Origin: Okapia johnstoni
Lineage: Eukaryota; Chordata; Mammalia; Artiodactyla; Giraffidae
Assembly: GCA_024291935.2 (NCBI GenBank)
Contig: CM044313.1
Coordinates: 86,675,001-86,739,000, forward strand
DNA length: 64,000 nucleotides
Direction of reading: 5' to 3'
The notes beneath the pieces were generated by a model that was not told the origin of the DNA, did no database searches, and saw only the letters and a list, made by a program, of their open reading frames with translations. Below, piece by piece: positions 1 to 11,142 of the stretch. Every line of letters starts with the position of its first letter. Position 1 is the first letter of the stretch. A program made the position numbers and the translations under genes.

Positions 1-935
1 GCCAAACTATCTTCCTAAATAGCTATACCATTTTGTATTTTCAACAAAAATAAATGAGAGTTTTTGTAACTCCTTACCCTTTCCAGAATTCGGAACTGCC
101 CAGTGTTTTGGATTTTTGTCTTCCTTACAGGTATGTAGTGCTATTTCATTGTCGTTTCGATATGCAATTCCTAAATGACTTATGATCTTGAGTATCTTTT
201 CATATGCTTATTTTCCATCTGTATATCTCTTTGAAATGGTATCTGTTTGAGTCTTTTACCCATATTTTGATTGGATTTTTCCTTTTCCTATTGTTGAGTT
301 TCACGAGGTCTTTGAATATTTTGATTATCTGTCCTTCATTAGGTATGTCTTTTGCAAATGTTTTTTCTAGTCTATGGCTTGCTGTCATTCGTTTGACAAT
401 GGCTATTACAGAGTAAACAAGTGAATTTTAATGAAATTGAGCTTATTAATTTTTTTCTCACGGTATATGCCTTTGATGTGTATTTGAAAAATCATCATTT
501 CCAAGGTTACCTAGAATTTAGCCTATGCTATCTTTTAATAGTATTATAATTTTTTTAATTTCATATTTAGGTCTGTGATCCATTTTGAGTTAATATTTGT
601 GAAGGATGTAATGTCTGTGTCTAGATTCACTTTTGTGCATGTGGATGTCCAGTTGTCCTAGCACCATTTGTTGAAAAGACTTTTTTCCATTGTATTGCAT
701 TTTCTTTTTTTTCAAAGATCAGCTGACTGTATTTATGTGGGTCTATTTCTGGGCTTTCTGTTGTGTTCCATTGATCTATTTTCCTATTCTTTTGCCAGTA
801 CCACATTATGTTGACTATTTAGCTGTATATAAGTTTTAAAGTTGGGTAGTGTCAAGTCTTTGACTTTTTCTTCTTTATATTATATTGGGAAAGAGTTTTT
901 TTATTTAATAAAATATAGACTAAGAATTGTTTTCC
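1..935 (-). mobile_element. L1 LINE fragment, ORF2 3' end, running off the left edge
   Basis: Read on the minus strand, this follows the 3' third of L1 ORF2 in order. The plus strand shows its familiar antisense landmarks: a 'catcttttcatatgctta' stretch near 195, 'tgttgagtttcacgaggtc' near 293, and 'gtccagttgtcctagcacc' near 648. No long frame survives; the open frames here are 62-70 codons. It is cut by the window edge on its 5' side and fades out after about 900. Old copy; subfamily not resolved. Confidence 0.85.
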
Positions 936-1599
936 AGATATATTTTATATTCTAGAGCAAACATTAGCAAGTTTTTTTTTACTAAAGAGTTAGTATATAT
1001 TATGGGCTTGTGAACAATATACTCTTTGTTTCAACTATTCAACTCTGCCTTTTCAAGCGAAACAGCCTTAGGTAAGATACAAATGAATTATAGATTGGAT
1101 GTGTTACAATATATTTTTATGGAAGAACCAGGGGCTGGGCCAAATTGTTCAAAGGACCACAGTTAGTTTAATACCTGTTTTAGAGTATGGCTTCCTCACC
1201 AGCAATAACATCTGTAGCAAAGTTACCATATCTATTTTGTTTACTACCTTGTAATTGCTACCAAACAAAGTTCTTGGCACATAATATGGACTTAATAAGT
1301 GTATGGTGAAGAGATAAATGCAATAATTTTTTTTTCATTGGAAACATTTACTAATATTTTAGTTCAGAGAAATGATAATTTAGTAGTGTAGATCCTATTG
1401 CTAGCAAAGTGTAAACTTCATTAAAAGGATTCTGGTTCTGTGAAACTAATGATTAATGTACATCCTTCAGTGAGAATATTATTGTATGTCACTCTATGAA
1501 TAATGCATGCTATCATCCACATCTATTGATAATAGTTTGTACAATTTGATGAGTCTATAACATAAGAAGGAAAAAAATTGATACTATTCTCATTGTGAT
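936..1599. other. AT-rich single-copy DNA with an L2/MIR-like tail
   Basis: No gene is seen. Around 1245-1320 the 'cttggcacataatatgg' and 'cttaataagtg' pieces resemble the 3' end of old L2 or MIR elements, at low confidence. The rest shows no recognisable structure. Confidence 0.4.
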
Positions 1600-1806
1600 T
1601 GTGGTTTAGTTGCTAAGTTGTGTCCAACTCTGCGTCCAACTCCATGGACTATAGCCCACAGGCTCCTTTGTCCATGGGATTTCCCAGGCAAGACTACTGG
1701 AGTGGGATGTCATTTCATTCTCTAGGGGATCTTTCAACTCAGGTATGGAACCTTGGTCTCCTGCTTGGCGGGAAGTTTCTGTACCACTGAGCCACCTGGG
1801 AAGCCC
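1600..1806 (-). mobile_element. Bov-tA SINE
   Basis: Full-length type tRNA-headed SINE on the minus strand. The tRNA-like head lies at the right end (complement of 'gccacctgggaagccc') and the Bov-A body at the left (complement of 'tccatggactatagccc'). It is transcribed by RNA polymerase III when active. The B-box region is diverged, so it is old. Confidence 0.9.
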
Positions 1807-3541
1807 ACTATTCCCATTAGGTAACCCCAATTTCTATGTTTAATATTGATGACTCTATGTAAGATTTGTAATGGAAAAATGTATTTAGTTAAGATACATA
1901 TTATGTAAACAAGTTTTTCATGCCTCTGAAGTAGATACTTTCAGCCAAACATAAGATACAATGCTGACATTTTCAGTAAATTTTATTGTGTAAGTTAGAA
2001 GTTTCTTCAGAGAATTCAGTTTATTTCATATTTTAATTTAGCATTTCAAAATGTCTGCAAAAAGTTATTTAGAAGCACATTTATTTGTGTAAATTAGAGG
2101 CTATTTTAGTAGTCAATTGTAGTATTAATATTCATATTTCATTCTAGCCTGCTGATATTCTTTATTCTAATCAGAATATGCAAACCTTTGTTATTGTTCA
2201 CTGTTAACATCCCATTAACAAATCACGTGGGAAAAAAAAGTGTTCTTTAGCACATTGAGAATGCAATTGAAAGAGGGATTTTGTTTCTGTGGGATCCAAG
2301 AGACATACTGGTATAGAAAATCAGAAGTAGGAAATGATCTAGAAGAGTTTTGTTTTTGCTCAGGAAAATTTATATTTATGGACTATAATTGTATTTATTT
2401 ATTTACTATCATAGATATATATGAGAAAGACCAGTTTATAAAAATGATGTGGGAGTTTTACTTTTAATGAAATTAATTTTAATAAATTATATCTTAGTTA
2501 GGAATTGGAAATTTTTCTTAGCATACCAAGTTTCACTCTTAAAATTTACACTGTCAAATATTTAATCCTTATATTATTAAATATAAGAATAATCATGGAG
2601 CTTAAAAGAACTCCAAGAGAATTTAAAAATTAATACAATATCCTCTTTGTGTATTATAGAATTGCCGTATTTATTGGTGTCATTTTTGCTCATGAGAAAG
2701 TAATACAACTATTTGATGGTAAATATTATCGGGCCAAACTCTCTGCAATGGCCACTGAATATTCAACGCCCATTGAATATCCAAGCAAATATCTTAGTGG
2801 ATTTCATTGATATCAACAGCAATCCACTCTTTTAAGTAAATTCCTCAAGTACATCTATTCCCATCTAATATTAGCGATTGTGTTTTCTGAATTTGTTTCC
2901 ATAGTAGCATATTTATACCCATGGTAAATAAAGACTTTATTTATACCTTATATTACTGATGAACAAAAGCCGGAACTGTTCATGAGAAAAAAAAAATTGA
3001 TATAGTCTATTAAACTTGATTTTAATTGTGTTTTAACACAAAATTTTTTACTGATTCACAACCCCAAATTATGACTGCCCAGTATTCACTACTGTGGCCT
3101 CCATCCAACTGGCCCTGACTTTATTATACATGAGGCCTAGTTTCCAATCTCTCAAGCAATTTATAGGACATTTCTATTGGCATGTACTGCTTTTGGTTCA
3201 GAGTGTATGTTTTAAAAATTGTCATCATAATTATCCTTTCTCTCAGCATTCCTATCCCAATAAGTAACACTAGAAAGGTTAAGTTTTCCTTTAAGACGAG
3301 TCCAAAAAACAACTATAGTTGCCTCAAAAATTTAGCTTTCCTTATACTCTGCATTGAAATATTTCATGGGAGTCTACACCTTAGTTCTTCATAAAGAATG
3401 TATCCAGTGAAAAATGATTACAATTTAATTAGATACTCAAAATATCACAAGGGTTAATATTACCTACACTTTATTGACATAAGAACTGAAGCTTAGAGGT
3501 CTTTATCATCTTACTCAAAATTACATTGCTGATGGGATTGT
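1807..3541. other. AT-rich DNA without a recognisable gene
   Basis: Short open frames only, at most 75 codons, with no domain that can be recognised. A weak MIR-core-like stretch lies near 3465-3535 ('gaactgaagcttagaggt'). No young interspersed repeat is seen. Confidence 0.4.
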
Positions 3542-3637
3542 AGGCTTCCCTGTAGCTCAGCTGGTAAAGAATCCACCTGCAATGCATGAGACCCTGGTTC
3601 GATTCCTGGGTTGGGAAGATCAGCTGGAGAAAAGGAC
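3542..3637 (+). mobile_element. Bov-tA SINE, tRNA head only
   Basis: Carries the tRNA-derived head: an A-box-like 'tagctcagctggtaaag' and a perfect B-box-like 'ggttcgattcc'. It then stops after 'ctggagaaaagg', so the Bov-A body is missing. The intact Pol III boxes make this one of the better-preserved heads in the window, but it is a SINE, not a tRNA gene. Confidence 0.85.
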
Positions 3638-4047
3638 AGATGGAATTGTAAAGGCTGTAAAATAGGTGGCAGGTACTTAGGTAGAAAAAGTAGAAAGGAA
3701 TATCAGTGAAAGAGGGAGAGAAAATATACAATTAAAAGAATAGATGAAAAGACACAAGGTATTGCATATGCTAACTGAGCAGTGTTATGAAATATTGATG
3801 CAGTTAAGTATTGATGATACTAAACTGTTAAGAATATAGGTCATTTTTCTTTTCATTTAAATATTTTTTGATTGAACAATCTGAATTCATTGTGATTTTC
3901 TTTGATTTAATTAATATAACTTTATCTGCTATGTAAAATTTTTATAATTTTGAGTATGTTCTTTGAAAGGTTCTTTCTATATTGTTTGATCATTATTGAT
4001 TATTTCAACACTTCTATATCAGCACAGTTCCTACAGAACTTTCTGCT
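3638..4047. other. AT-rich DNA, nothing recognised
   Basis: No gene, tandem repeat or known interspersed repeat is seen by eye in this stretch. Confidence 0.4.
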
Positions 4048-4060
4048 ACAGTAGCCAGTC

Positions 4061-4189
4061 TGGAGAAGGAAATGGCAGCCCACTCCAGTATTCTTGCCTA
4101 GAGAATCCTGTGGACAGAGGAGCCTGGTGGGCTGCTGTCCATGGGGTCGCACCAAGTCGGACACGACTGAAGCAACTTAACATGCATGC
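4061..4189 (+). mobile_element. Bov-A SINE monomer with target-site duplication
   Basis: A single Bov-A body beginning 'ctggagaaggaaatggcag' and ending after 'gtcggacacgactgaagc'. It is flanked by 13-base direct repeats, acagtagccagtc (4048-4060) and acagtagtcagtc (4190-4202), with one mismatch. These mark an insertion without a tRNA head. Confidence 0.9.
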
Positions 4190-4202
4190 ACAGTAGTCAG
4201 TC

Positions 4203-5339
4203 AATTTTGACTATTGAAATATGGTTGATGACTATTGAAATATTGAAAGAACTCTGGTTGCAATAAAGCTCTGAGAACGTCTGAGCCAGCACGATGGAAA
4301 ATTCAAAAGCAAATATGTCCCATCAGAGGAGTCCTATTTCAGGCAGACATGTTCAGAAATCAATACTCCCAACAGATTCAGTTGTCAGGGCATTACCTGC
4401 AGAGGATGTAGACCTAGGCATGCTGCCATGGATTCTTTCCAATTGGGAACATTGCTCCATTCAAATGCTTCTGATGCTGTGAATATGTTACATCCTAGAG
4501 AATGACATCCCAACCTCACAAAGTACTGCCTCTAAGCTGGTGCCTCATCAGCTCCTATAGTATGCTATTCTGAAGCCATCTACTTATGGATGGTGTAGCA
4601 TTTCCTTTGCTGTTAAATATGTCTGCTGTTTAAGTGATATATTGTGTGGAATTCCATGTCTATGGGTTAGATATCCTATATGTCCCTAGATGGGTGCTGT
4701 CTGAGGTTCTTCATGACAGAAAGATACATCCACACCTGGGATATTTAGCTTTTCTTGTCAGATTGGGCCCTCGGCCCAACTTTGAGCCTGGCATTTGTCA
4801 TTTTTCTGGTAAATTTGTCACATTGCCAGCTCAGTTTTGGTAAGCATAAATCTGTGCTACCTACAGTAGTACCCAGGAACTTTCTCAAGAAACATATGAT
4901 CCTCTGATGCAGGTACCAAGGCCTTGCTCCAGATTTTCAAGAACCTGTGTTAACAATTCTCCCAGAGTTTTTTCATAAACTCCACATTGCAAAATCTCTT
5001 GTTACTGACAATCCCATTAGGGTCAGCCAGGTTGCATGCTAAAAACAACAGGGCCGATGGGGTCATAGCCTGAACCGACTGTCTTTTGGTCTTTCTCAGA
5101 TTTTTCATGCCACCTAGATTGTGAATCTGAGCAGAATTACTAGCTAAGAAATGTACTGGTTTTACAAATGAAGAGAACAAATAAATGTCACGCTACCTTC
5201 TTTGTATTAGAGGATGCAAGATGCCAGGAACTGTTTCTCTTTTACTTCGATGTAAAAATTTCTCTCTTACTTTTATAGAAGCGAAGGCTTGTTAAATTTT
5301 CTTAGGTTTGTCTCTCATCTCTGAAGCACACATTTTTCA
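4203..5339. other. Unassigned stretch, possibly ERV-derived
   Basis: Less AT-rich than its surroundings and next to a recognisable ERV pol fragment. 'gcaataaagctctgagaac' near 4258 looks like an LTR polyadenylation region on the plus strand, which would be one end of an element. No gag, env or primer-binding site is recognised. It could equally be old single-copy DNA. Confidence 0.3.
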
Positions 5340-5770
5340 TCAGTGCCTATGGCAGCCCAGACATCTCTTGTTCATTCTGCTTTGTAAGCCTAATATTATT
5401 AAAGTAATTGAGCAAAGTGATATTCTTTGGGAGGTCCAGACAAGCCAGATCATTTTGAAAGGAAAACTGGAGGGTTTCATAGCTATAGAGCAAAACAGTA
5501 AAGGAACATTGTTGACTACTCCATGAATGCAAGCTATTTTTGATCCTTTCCACTGGTTGGAATAGAAAGAAAATATTTGCCAAATCAATAGACTATGTCA
5601 CAGACTTTAAGCCCTTTCAGTTGACATTAGCAATAATATTAAATTCAGCATGGATCTGAGATCAGGACTGCAAACTCTTTTAGCTTGTTCTAGTCTACAG
5701 TCATTCTCCAGGATTCATCTGGTTGCCATTGTAACCAGGCTGGTGGGTTAAATGCAGATATGATGGAGAT
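5340..5770 (-). pseudogene. Class I ERV pol fragment, broken reverse transcriptase
   Basis: On the minus strand the reading frames recall the finger and palm of a gammaretrovirus-like reverse transcriptase. One frame ends W-R-M-T-V-D at 5692 and runs straight into a stop. After further frame changes a second part (frames within 5340-5588) carries a segment reading N-I-T-L-L-N-Y-F-N-N. The spot where the catalytic Y-x-D-D is expected reads Y-F-N-N, so both aspartates are gone. Several stops and frameshifts confirm a dead, ancient copy. No LTR, primer site or env was recognised next to it. Identification is by motif order only. Confidence 0.65.
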
Positions 5771-5849
5771 CATCAGCCTTGTGTTCTTTAGACTAATATT
5801 AGTGCTAATCTGTGACATTCTGGGGAAGGGCCCATGACTCTTTGCAGTT

Positions 5850-5962
5850 TGCCTTGTCTGGACCTTCCAAAGAATATCACTTTGCTCAATTACTTCAACA
5901 ATATTAGGCTTACAAAGCCGAATGAGCAAGAGGTGTCTGGGCTGCCAGAGGCATTGATAAAA
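5850..5962 (+). repeat. Inverted copy of part of the ERV pol fragment
   Basis: The reverse complement of this stretch matches 5335-5453 with few mismatches. For example, 'aatatcactttgctcaatt' here pairs with 'aattgagcaaagtgatatt' there. The two arms are separated by roughly 400 bases. The right arm therefore carries pol sense on the plus strand while the neighbouring fragment reads on the minus strand. Confidence 0.85.
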
Positions 5963-6560
5963 AATATGTTCAGTGCGTTAGTCATGCACCAAATCTGCTA
6001 AGGGAAAGGCATCTTCCTCTGTGAGATTTACAAGGTAAAGCTTTTTCAATTGTCTATAGTTAAGCTGATTGAGCACATAGAGAATTATGATCTAGAGCTG
6101 AACTCCTTAAGCTATTCGGTTGTTCCTCCAAGGCTGTTAAAGTAACCAAAGCCTTCTGACTCCTGGCAGCCTACAGGCTGGCTTCAGTTGCTTTAGAACT
6201 TAAAAATCTCCTTTGCTATTAATGAGCTAAGAAACTATATCTCCCAAACTTAACACTGGCCAGCAGCAGAGACCCAACACCAAACTTCTTAGTGAAGCTG
6301 GTATCCTCTTGCCAGCATAATCCTGGTGGCCTTAGTAAATGGTCATTTCTCTGAGCCTTCCTGTGAAACATAATCTTCCGGTGTTTCTTCTGACCGTATG
6401 TAATGTGTCCATTCCTGCATGCTTATATCCCTGGGCCATTTTCTCCTTCATCTGAGATGAGAACTCAAGAATTTCAACTTCTTTCAGTATAAGCCATTAC
6501 TTCCTCCAGACTTCTCAGAGCTTCTCTAGTAGTGAGTTTACCTTACTTGCTGGGGTCTCT
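5963..6560. other. Unassigned stretch beside the ERV fragment
   Basis: May continue the plus-strand pol copy, but frames are short and I recognise no motif. No gene is supported. Confidence 0.3.
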
Positions 6561-6571
6561 GCTAGGAAGTT

Positions 6572-6780
6572 GGCTTCCCTAGTGGCTCAGACAGAAGAAT
6601 CTGACTGCAATTCAGGAGACCTGGGTTTAATACCTGGGTTAGAAAGATCCCCTGGAGAAGGGAATGTCTACCCACTTCGGTATTCTTGCCTGCAGAATTC
6701 CAGGGACAGAGGAGTCTGGCAGGCTAAAGCCCATGGGGTTATAAAGAGTCAGACATGACTGAGCAATTAAAACTTTCACA
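6572..6780 (+). mobile_element. Bov-tA SINE with target-site duplication
   Basis: Complete head-to-tail copy, starting 'ggcttccctagtggctcag' and ending 'aaaactttcaca'. Flanking repeats gctaggaagtt (6561-6571) and gctagggagtt (6781-6791) differ at one base. The B box is altered (ggtttaatacc). Confidence 0.92.
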
Positions 6781-6791
6781 GCTAGGGAGTT

Positions 6792-7591
6792 AAATCATCT
6801 ATTTCAAAAGAGTGTTTCCAAATCAACGAACTCTTGCACATTTAGCTTTATGTACTAAATCCATCGATCAAACATTCTCAAAATTCATTCATGCTGGTGT
6901 ACCCAATTGCTAGCTAGTTTTGATATGTCATCTCTTCTTTCCCTCATTAGTCCCAGAATATTTCCAGCTTGCACTTATTTGCCTTGATATTAGTTACAGG
7001 CCTGGAAGATAGGAAGGAGGGTGAGAGCAGCTCTTGTCTTGTACGCAAGAGAGCTCCCTTGGCAGTATATTTCCACATGGCGGAAGTGCTACTTCTTATT
7101 AGTAAAGGGTGCGTTTTTTCTTCAGAATCTGATGCTTTAGTGGAATCATGAGAGTCATAGTTCTACTGAGATCCATCCAGATGTTTCCAACTCATATTTA
7201 AGAGTCTCATGTTTTCTCTATCAAAGCTCTGACTTTAGCATAACAGGCTTTTCTGGGTTAGCAAAGCAATCTTTGAAAGTCTGAAATTATAACTGTCAAA
7301 TTCTGAACATGTCATCAGTGGTGTCCTCTTCTTACAAAAGATAAGGGCCTGCTAGGATTAATCTACAAAAGTGTCCCCCACTCTCTTTCAAAAAACACTG
7401 ATACATACTGTTTTTTTACCACCTTCAATTTCTAATGTTCCCCTGAATAGTGTCAACTGATGTACCGTAGTAATAACCAGACAACTCCAATATTTTTATA
7501 GGTATTATTGAGTTGAGTGGTTAGAAAAATAATTTCTTGGATAATGAAATTTAATTTGAGGAATACATTATGTAGATAAACCAAGCATAGC
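6792..7591. other. Single-copy DNA, no gene recognised
   Basis: Contains only short frames, the longest 60 codons at 6969-7151, with no recognisable domain or conserved boundary. Confidence 0.35.
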
Positions 7592-7680
7592 TATTGGGTG
7601 GGCCAAAAATTTGTTCCAGGGTTTTCCATAGGATCTTCCATCTTTCTATGAAAAAATCAAATGAACTTTTTGGTTATTTT
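7592..7680. mobile_element. Mariner-type MITE
   Basis: About 90 bases starting 'attgggtgggccaaaaat' after a TA. It ends with an imperfect complementary terminus, 'gaactttttggttatttt'. This is the form of short non-autonomous mariner derivatives seen in ruminants. The right terminal repeat is worn. It has no coding capacity. Confidence 0.72.
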
Positions 7681-7787
7681 TCCCCTTAGCTATAGGAAAA
7701 GAAAATTCTAAACATACAAAAAGAAAATGGAAAACTAGTTTGCTTGGCCCTAGAAACTGAGAAGAGACTAGTATAGGTTAGGAATGT

Positions 7788-7993
7788 GCATGCACACTAA
7801 GTGGCTTCAGTCGTGTCTGACTCTGCGGCCCTATGGACTATAGCCCACCAGGCTCCTCTGTCCGTGGGATTCTCCAGCAAGAATACTGGAGTGGGTTGCC
7901 ATTTCCTCCTCCAGGGTATCTTTCTGGCCCAGGGATTGAACCTGTGACTCTTATGTCTCCTGCACTGGGAGGTGAGATCCTTATACCTGGGAA
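7788..7993 (-). mobile_element. Bov-tA SINE
   Basis: Minus-strand copy. The Bov-A body is at the left ('tggactatagcccaccagg') and the diverged tRNA head at the right ('gattgaacctgtgactc'). Confidence 0.9.
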
Positions 7994-8968
7994 GGTTAAG
8001 AATACTAGATAAAAATTATAAACAGAGGAAGGAAGCAGATTACTCGTTTTCCTGCAGGCTTAGGTGGAGAATTTAATTTTACCAGGAAGAGGCAAAGAAT
8101 TATTTTAGTCAGATGAATTACCTAATTTGATTCTCTATTCAATGAGTAATTTATTATTTGGTTCATGAATTCAGTGACAGGTCATTTATTTCACATGATA
8201 ATTTTCTCTGCTTATCATTGATCTTATACAAAGCACACGTGCTAGTTTTGTTTTCTCGCTGATTTATATGTTAGAGCATGATCTTCTTGAGGACAAGGGA
8301 GGTCTTATTCATTTTTGAATCTTCAGATTTTAGCTCATTTCCCACCATAAAACGAATTCATTACACCTTTTGAATAAAGAAATGAAATACTAATTTAATA
8401 GAGTGGAAAAGTCTGATAACTCTTGCTGAGTTTTATTTGCTTGGTTAGTGATGCCAGTTTTTTAAATGACAAATAGGGAGTTATCATTTAGTACTGAAAA
8501 TTAAATTAAAAAAAGTAGACGACTACAGAATCTGAAACTCAGCCTAGACCACTAGAAGCATCGAAACTTTACTAGCCTTTGATTTCGTGGGTCATGTTTC
8601 TTACTCTTTTTCATAAATGCTTCTAAATAAGGCATATAAGGTATTTATTAATTTTCAGTCACCAGGTCTAATCATTACTGTCACATCTTCCTTGAACACC
8701 TATCAAACTTTCTACCGCTGGTCTGAGTGCTTTCTCTGAGAACACACAGCTACACATTGGAAACACTGTGGGAGGGATACTCATTCCTCAGGAGCAGAGC
8801 TTAGCTAAAGACTGAAGGAAGACAGAGGAGGCATACTGTAGCTCACTCCCTTTCAGCAGGATACTGCCTATGTAGGTGTTTTATTCTGTCTCCTCAACTT
8901 CCCCAGTGGGATTAGGCTATAAGTAATTTACTGTGGTACTTGACTGATGATAACACATTTTCAGTATA
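7994..8968. other. Single-copy DNA with an L2-like tail
   Basis: Around 8275-8385 the order 'cttgaggacaagggagg' then 'ttgaataaagaaatgaa' resembles the 3' end of an L2 LINE on the plus strand, at low confidence. Nothing else is recognised. Confidence 0.4.
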
Positions 8969-9123
8969 CAGTTATCCCTTGGTATTGACATTATTGGTTC
9001 CAGAACACCGTCCCCAACACAAAAATCTGTGGATGTCCAAGTCTCTTATACAATGACTTGGTAAATTTGGTGCTCTGCATCTGCATCTGCAGATTGGAAC
9101 CCATCGATCCAGAGGGCCAGCTG
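8969..9123. mobile_element. Tigger/MER2-type DNA transposon remnant
   Basis: A 155-base element with complementary ends: left 'cagttatcccttggtatt' after TA, right 'agagggccagctg'. The interior 'tggttccagaacaccg' and 'aaaatctgtggatgtccaag' is typical of short internally deleted Tigger-family copies. Non-coding. Confidence 0.75.
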
Positions 9124-9378
9124 ATGGTTGTGTGATAAAGAATACATATCTACAGGTTTCATGGGGCTGTCTGAGTCAAAGCTCTGAAAAATATCTATTT
9201 TTAACTAAATTAGCTTAATATCTTGATAACACATGTCATAGGAAAATCAGGTTACTAATTATAAGCAATAAATCAAGGAGATAATAAAGAAGCAAACCTA
9301 AAGCTATGAAGAAAGGGAATCGACTGTTTTTTTGTTAACATGAGATACATAATTAAGGGTTCATTTGGTTTCTTTCTA

Positions 9379-9593
9379 TTGTGTGCTCAGTCACGTTTGT
9401 CTCTTTGAGACCCTATGGGCTGTAGCTCACCAAGCTCCTCTGTCCACAGGATTATCCTGCAAGAATGTTGGAGTGGGGTGCCATTTTCTTCTCCAGGGGA
9501 TCTTCCTGACCCAGAGATCAAAACTATGTCTCTCACATCTCCTGCGTTGGCAGGCGGATTCTTTACCACTGTGCCAACTGGGAACTGTCTTTC
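9379..9593 (-). mobile_element. Bov-tA SINE
   Basis: Minus-strand copy. The body starts 'gtgctcagtcacgtttg'. The head complement includes 'ctttaccactgtgccaactg'. Confidence 0.9.
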
Positions 9594-9788
9594 TATTAGC
9601 TCTAGATAAATAAAAGCAGCCCTTTGAATACAGTAACTACAGTCTAAATATTGCTTAGGGTTATGGCAAGTGAGGTGTGTCCAGTTTTAAGGTCCAAACT
9701 TCTGACTTTTCTATTTTAAATCTGCTTAATCATGCATGAAATTTGCATTCTAATATTAGGAGGGAGAGCAGAATGGCTGATCAGATAT

Positions 9789-9825
9789 GCACCCACACAC
9801 ATACACACACACATACTCACACATG
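9789..9825. repeat. Interrupted (CA)n microsatellite
   Basis: Short CA-rich tract with T interruptions ('cacacacatactcacac'). No associated gene feature. Confidence 0.9.
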
Positions 9826-10145
9826 GCAATTTCTAGTAGCAGCAATTGTGTTGGAAAGCAATTCAGTCATGCATTGTAGGAATGTAAATTGTGACAAACT
9901 TTTGGGAAAATATCTGGCAGTGGAAACAATCTTTACACATCAAACTTGCTTTTAGAATTCCAACAAACACGATAACTGTTGGTATATACCTTGATAAACT
10001 GTAGTGGGAGAACATGAGATAGAAATTAGATGTTCATCAGTGAGAAATGGTTGACTTTTTCTATATCCATTCAATGGAATTGTAATGCCACATATCCATG
10101 GCCAGCCATCACAGCTAAATGCAAAAACATTTTGCACAATTACAT
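9826..10145 (+). mobile_element. Old L1 3' fragment
   Basis: Recalls the L1 ORF2/3' UTR boundary on the plus strand: 'gtaggaatgtaaattgtgac', then 'agtggaaacaatcttta', then 'gttcatcagtgagaaatgg', then 'atccattcaatggaattgt' in the expected order. Heavily diverged, subfamily unresolved. The purine-rich stretch at 10148-10330 that follows carries no recognised feature. Confidence 0.6.
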
Positions 10146-10361
10146 ACAAGAGAAGAGAGGGAAAGGACCAGAGGAGTGGGGAAGAGAGGAAGAAGGACAG
10201 GTGAGGAGAGACAATTGAAAAGATATCAAGGGGAAAACAAAACGAGAGCGAGAGATAGCTACCAAAGTACTCAAACTGGTACTTTCAGGAGCCAAGATAA
10301 GGAAAGGGTGACAGAAGTCTCTTAAAAAAATCAATGCCATAATCATACTTAAGAAAAATCT

Positions 10362-10606
10362 AGGGACTTCACTGGTGGAACAGTGGGTAAGAATTGCCTT
10401 GCAACGCAGGGAACACCTGTTTGATCCCTAATCAGAGAAATACTAAGATCATCCATGCCACGGGGCAATTAAGCCCACGAGTTCTGGAGCCCACATGCCA
10501 CAAATAGAGAGAAGCCCACACACAGTAATGAAACAATCCACATGCCTCAACCAAGATCCTGTATATTGCAACTAAGACCTGACACAGCAAAATAAATAAA
10601 TAAATA
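10362..10606 (+). mobile_element. CHR-type tRNA-derived SINE
   Basis: Begins 'gggacttcactggtgg', with tRNA-like head and a body rich in 'aagcccac' and 'gcaactaagacc' phrases. It ends in (AAAT)n. This pattern is the CHR SINE group shared by cetaceans, hippos and ruminants. Confidence 0.8.
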
Positions 10607-10683
10607 TTTTAAAAATATTTAAACATATAAGCAAAACAGGAGTGTGAATAAAACACATGTATGGAATTCTTAATGAAGGTATT

Positions 10684-11142
10684 TCAATTCAGTTTAATTG
10701 CTCAGTAATGTCCAACTCTCTGCGACTCTAAGGACTGCAGGATGCCAGGCCTTCCTGTCCATCACCAACTCCCGGAGCTTACTCAAAGTCATGTCCATCA
10801 GGTTCATGATGCCATCCAACCATCTTATCCTCTGTCATCCCCTTCTCCTCTTGTGTCCAATCTTTCCCAGCATAAGGGTCTTTTCTAATGAGTTGGCTCT
10901 TCACATCAGGGGCCAAAGTATTGCAGCTTCAATATCAGTCCTTCCAATGAATATTCAAGACTGATTTCCTTTAGGATTGACTGGTTTGATCTCCCTTCAG
11001 TCTAAAGGACTCTCAAGAGTCTTCTCCAGCACCACAGTTCAAAAGCAGCAATTCTTCGGCGCTCAGCCTTCTTTATGGTCAAACTCTCACACTCATACAT
11101 GATTACAGGAAAAACCATAGCTTTGACTATATGGATCTTAGA
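10684..11142 (-). mobile_element. BovB LINE, 5'-truncated 3' end
   Basis: The plus strand opens with the antisense BovB 3' terminus ('caattcagtttaattgctc'). It continues through the C-terminal coding region up to 'gactatatggatct'. The minus-strand frame keeps the C-terminal signature E-L-W-C-W-R-R-L-L. Typical of RTE elements truncated during target-primed reverse transcription. Confidence 0.92.

Noticed and set aside
4258..6560. Complete provirus around the RT fragment
   Set aside because: Only the RT part is recognisable. No paired LTRs, primer-binding site, gag or env could be supported.
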